Shown one piece after another: positions 62,955 to 64,000 of a stretch of DNA of 64,000 nt. Every line of letters starts with the position of its first letter. Position 1 is the stretch's first letter. The notes under the pieces are model-generated. The model ran no database searches. It was not told the DNA's origin and worked only from the letters and a program-made list of their open reading frames with translations. The position numbers and the translations under genes are program-made. The stretch lies in NCBI RefSeq assembly GCF_002224645.1, contig NZ_CP022121.1:3631501-3695500 (forward strand). Reading direction: 5' to 3'. The stretch comes from Dehalobacterium formicoaceticum. GTDB taxonomy: Bacteria; Bacillota; Dehalobacteriia; Dehalobacteriales; Dehalobacteriaceae.

Positions 62955-64000
62955 TTAGGAAATACGGCTTTTTAAGGCATCAATAAAGTCCAGCCGGTAA
63001 ATCTTGTTCCTGGCAGCCAATTGAGCAATGATGACAAAAACAACCGTCGCAAAGATAGTCTCAATAAATATTCTCGGCGTTAAAATCAAAGGAAGGGTCA
63101 CCATATCGGAACTAAATGAATGCACAACCCCCTGAATCATTCCTATCCCCAAAGGAATTCCCAGCAAGATCGCAAGCACCGACATGAGCAAGTTTTCCAT
63201 GCTCAGCAGTTTAAAAATATCCTTTTTATCAAAACCCATGACCCGCAAAGAGGCAAATTCTTTGCTGCGCTCTGCAATACTGATGGTAGTTCCGTTATAG
63301 ATTACCGCAAAGCCCAAAATACCACCAAACAATAAATAGAGATAGGTAGCAAGGTTCATGGTATCCAGATATTCTAAAAACAGATTTTTCATATCAGCTA
63401 CGGAACTTACAGCAGCAATATTCTTTACATCCTTTAATTTCTCTTTCGGATCATGTGAGGAAAGAATATTGACACCGGTAATCATGTTCTGATCCAATAA
63501 GGTCTCTCCCATATAATCTAACTCCATATATGCATTAGTGCCTAAATACTGTCGGATAATACCACCGACTTCTAAGTTAACATCATCTCTCCCCGGCACA
63601 AAGTTTTTTACTGTAATTTCATCTCCCACCTGCACCTGAAGTTTTTGGGCTAAGGTTTCCGTAAGGACAATCCCTTGATCAGGCAAGATCAGCGGCTGCT
63701 GATTCTGATCAAAAAAATGATAAACCTGCGAATCTCCGGGGATGCCAATGATCGTTACCGTTTCTTTAAGCCAGCCATTGGTTAATTCAAAAGGATATTC
63801 CAATTTTCCTTCAATTGCATCAGCCTGAATCAGCTGATCCAACTCACGAACAGCCCGATGATGCAGAGGATGAGTAAATTCAACGGCATAATCCATTTTT
63901 TGAAACACCTGATATTGCAGGTGGAAAATCTCCGGCATGATCTGCGCCAGATACATAGGCACAGTATTAATGGCATAGGACAAGGCAAGTCCCAGCATTA
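62955..64000 (-). CDS. ABC transporter permease (FtsX/MacB type), 5' end outside window
   Basis: At least 347 residues, cut by the window edge. It contains a periplasmic MacB-like region (FFDQNQQPLILPDQGIVLTE with GDEITVKNF) and the C-terminal FtsX domain with three membrane segments, including SIAERSKEFASLRVMGFDKK, a typical FtsX motif. The real start is probably further upstream. It forms an operon with the adaptor protein; the ATPase gene is not in the window. Confidence 0.85.
   Translation of the reverse strand, partial: MLGLALSYAINTVPMYLAQIMPEIFHLQYQVFQKMDYAVEFTHPLHHRAVRELDQLIQADAIEGKLEYPFELTNGWLKETVTIIGIPGDSQVYHFFDQNQQPLILPDQGIVLTETLAQKLQVQVGDEITVKNFVPGRDDVNLEVGGIIRQYLGTNAYMELDYMGETLLDQNMITGVNILSSHDPKEKLKDVKNIAAVSSVADMKNLFLEYLDTMNLATYLYLLFGGILGFAVIYNGTTISIAERSKEFASLRVMGFDKKDIFKLLSMENLLMSVLAILLGIPLGIGMIQGVVHSFSSDMVTLPLILTPRIFIETIFATVVFVIIAQLAARNKIYRLDFIDALKSRIS

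Noticed and set aside
1-64000. CRISPR array
   Set aside because: No regularly spaced direct repeats were seen; the dispersed palindromes are few and irregularly placed.

Overview
The window looks like the chromosome of an anaerobic, Gram-positive-type bacterium of the Clostridia, most like the Peptococcaceae (Desulfitobacterium/Dehalobacterium kind). This is inferred from the complete anaerobic cobalamin pathway, the split bacterial pyrrolysine system (pylSn/pylSc), MttB-type methyltransferases, sigma-54 control and strong AGGAGG ribosome binding sites. No rRNA or phylogenetic marker was available to fix the taxon.

Layout. 1-620: partial high-molecular-weight rubredoxin. 737-14224 (minus): one long cobalamin operon, cobU-cobC-cbiP-cbiB-cobD-cbiA-cbiC-cbiD-cbiE-cbiT-cbiL-cbiF-cbiG-cbiH-cbiJ, led by a cobalamin riboswitch with an intrinsic terminator. 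14350-18830: a decayed insertion element, an MFS transporter, an M20 peptidase and a BCCT transporter. 19681: a LysR regulator. 20794-24981 (minus): a sigma-54 operon with a kinase-like protein, a DMT transporter, a small winged-helix protein and a non-pyrrolysine MttB homologue. 25385: a PAS-AAA-HTH sigma-54 activator. 26883-33039 (minus): pylT-pylSc-pylB-pylC-pylSn-mttC-mttB, with a near-perfect -24/-12 promoter before pylT and an in-frame UAG (pyrrolysine) in mttB. 33398-37567 (minus): tetrapyrrole entry genes cbiX-hemA-sirC-cobA/hemD under a second cobalamin riboswitch. 37804-41507: purC, asnS and an M20 peptidase. 41773-49371: a six-gene complex-I-like membrane complex whose 'hydrogenase' large subunit has lost all Ni-ligand cysteines (an Ehr-type complex). 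49528: a flavin-binding protein. 50104-57589: a tightly overlapping operon of a Crp/Fnr regulator, three B12-binding radical SAM paralogues, two acyltransferase-like proteins and a methyltransferase, with no function I recognise. 57599-60358 (minus): csoR-copA copper export. 60489-61643 (minus): a sulfide:quinone-oxidoreductase-like flavoprotein with an in-frame UGA followed by a bacterial SECIS-like hairpin. 61686-64000 (minus): an efflux adaptor and an ABC permease fragment.

How it fits together. The genes form a corrinoid economy. Cobamide is built here from glutamyl-tRNA under riboswitch control. It is used by the Pyl-MttB/MttC pair, by a second MttB-type enzyme, and probably by the three B12-binding radical SAM proteins. 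Two recoded stop codons occur in one window: UAG as pyrrolysine in mttB and, very probably, UGA as selenocysteine in the SQR-like gene. Three genes (cbiG, cbiL, copA) are each broken by one missing base in a homopolymer, either sequence errors or -1 slippage sites.
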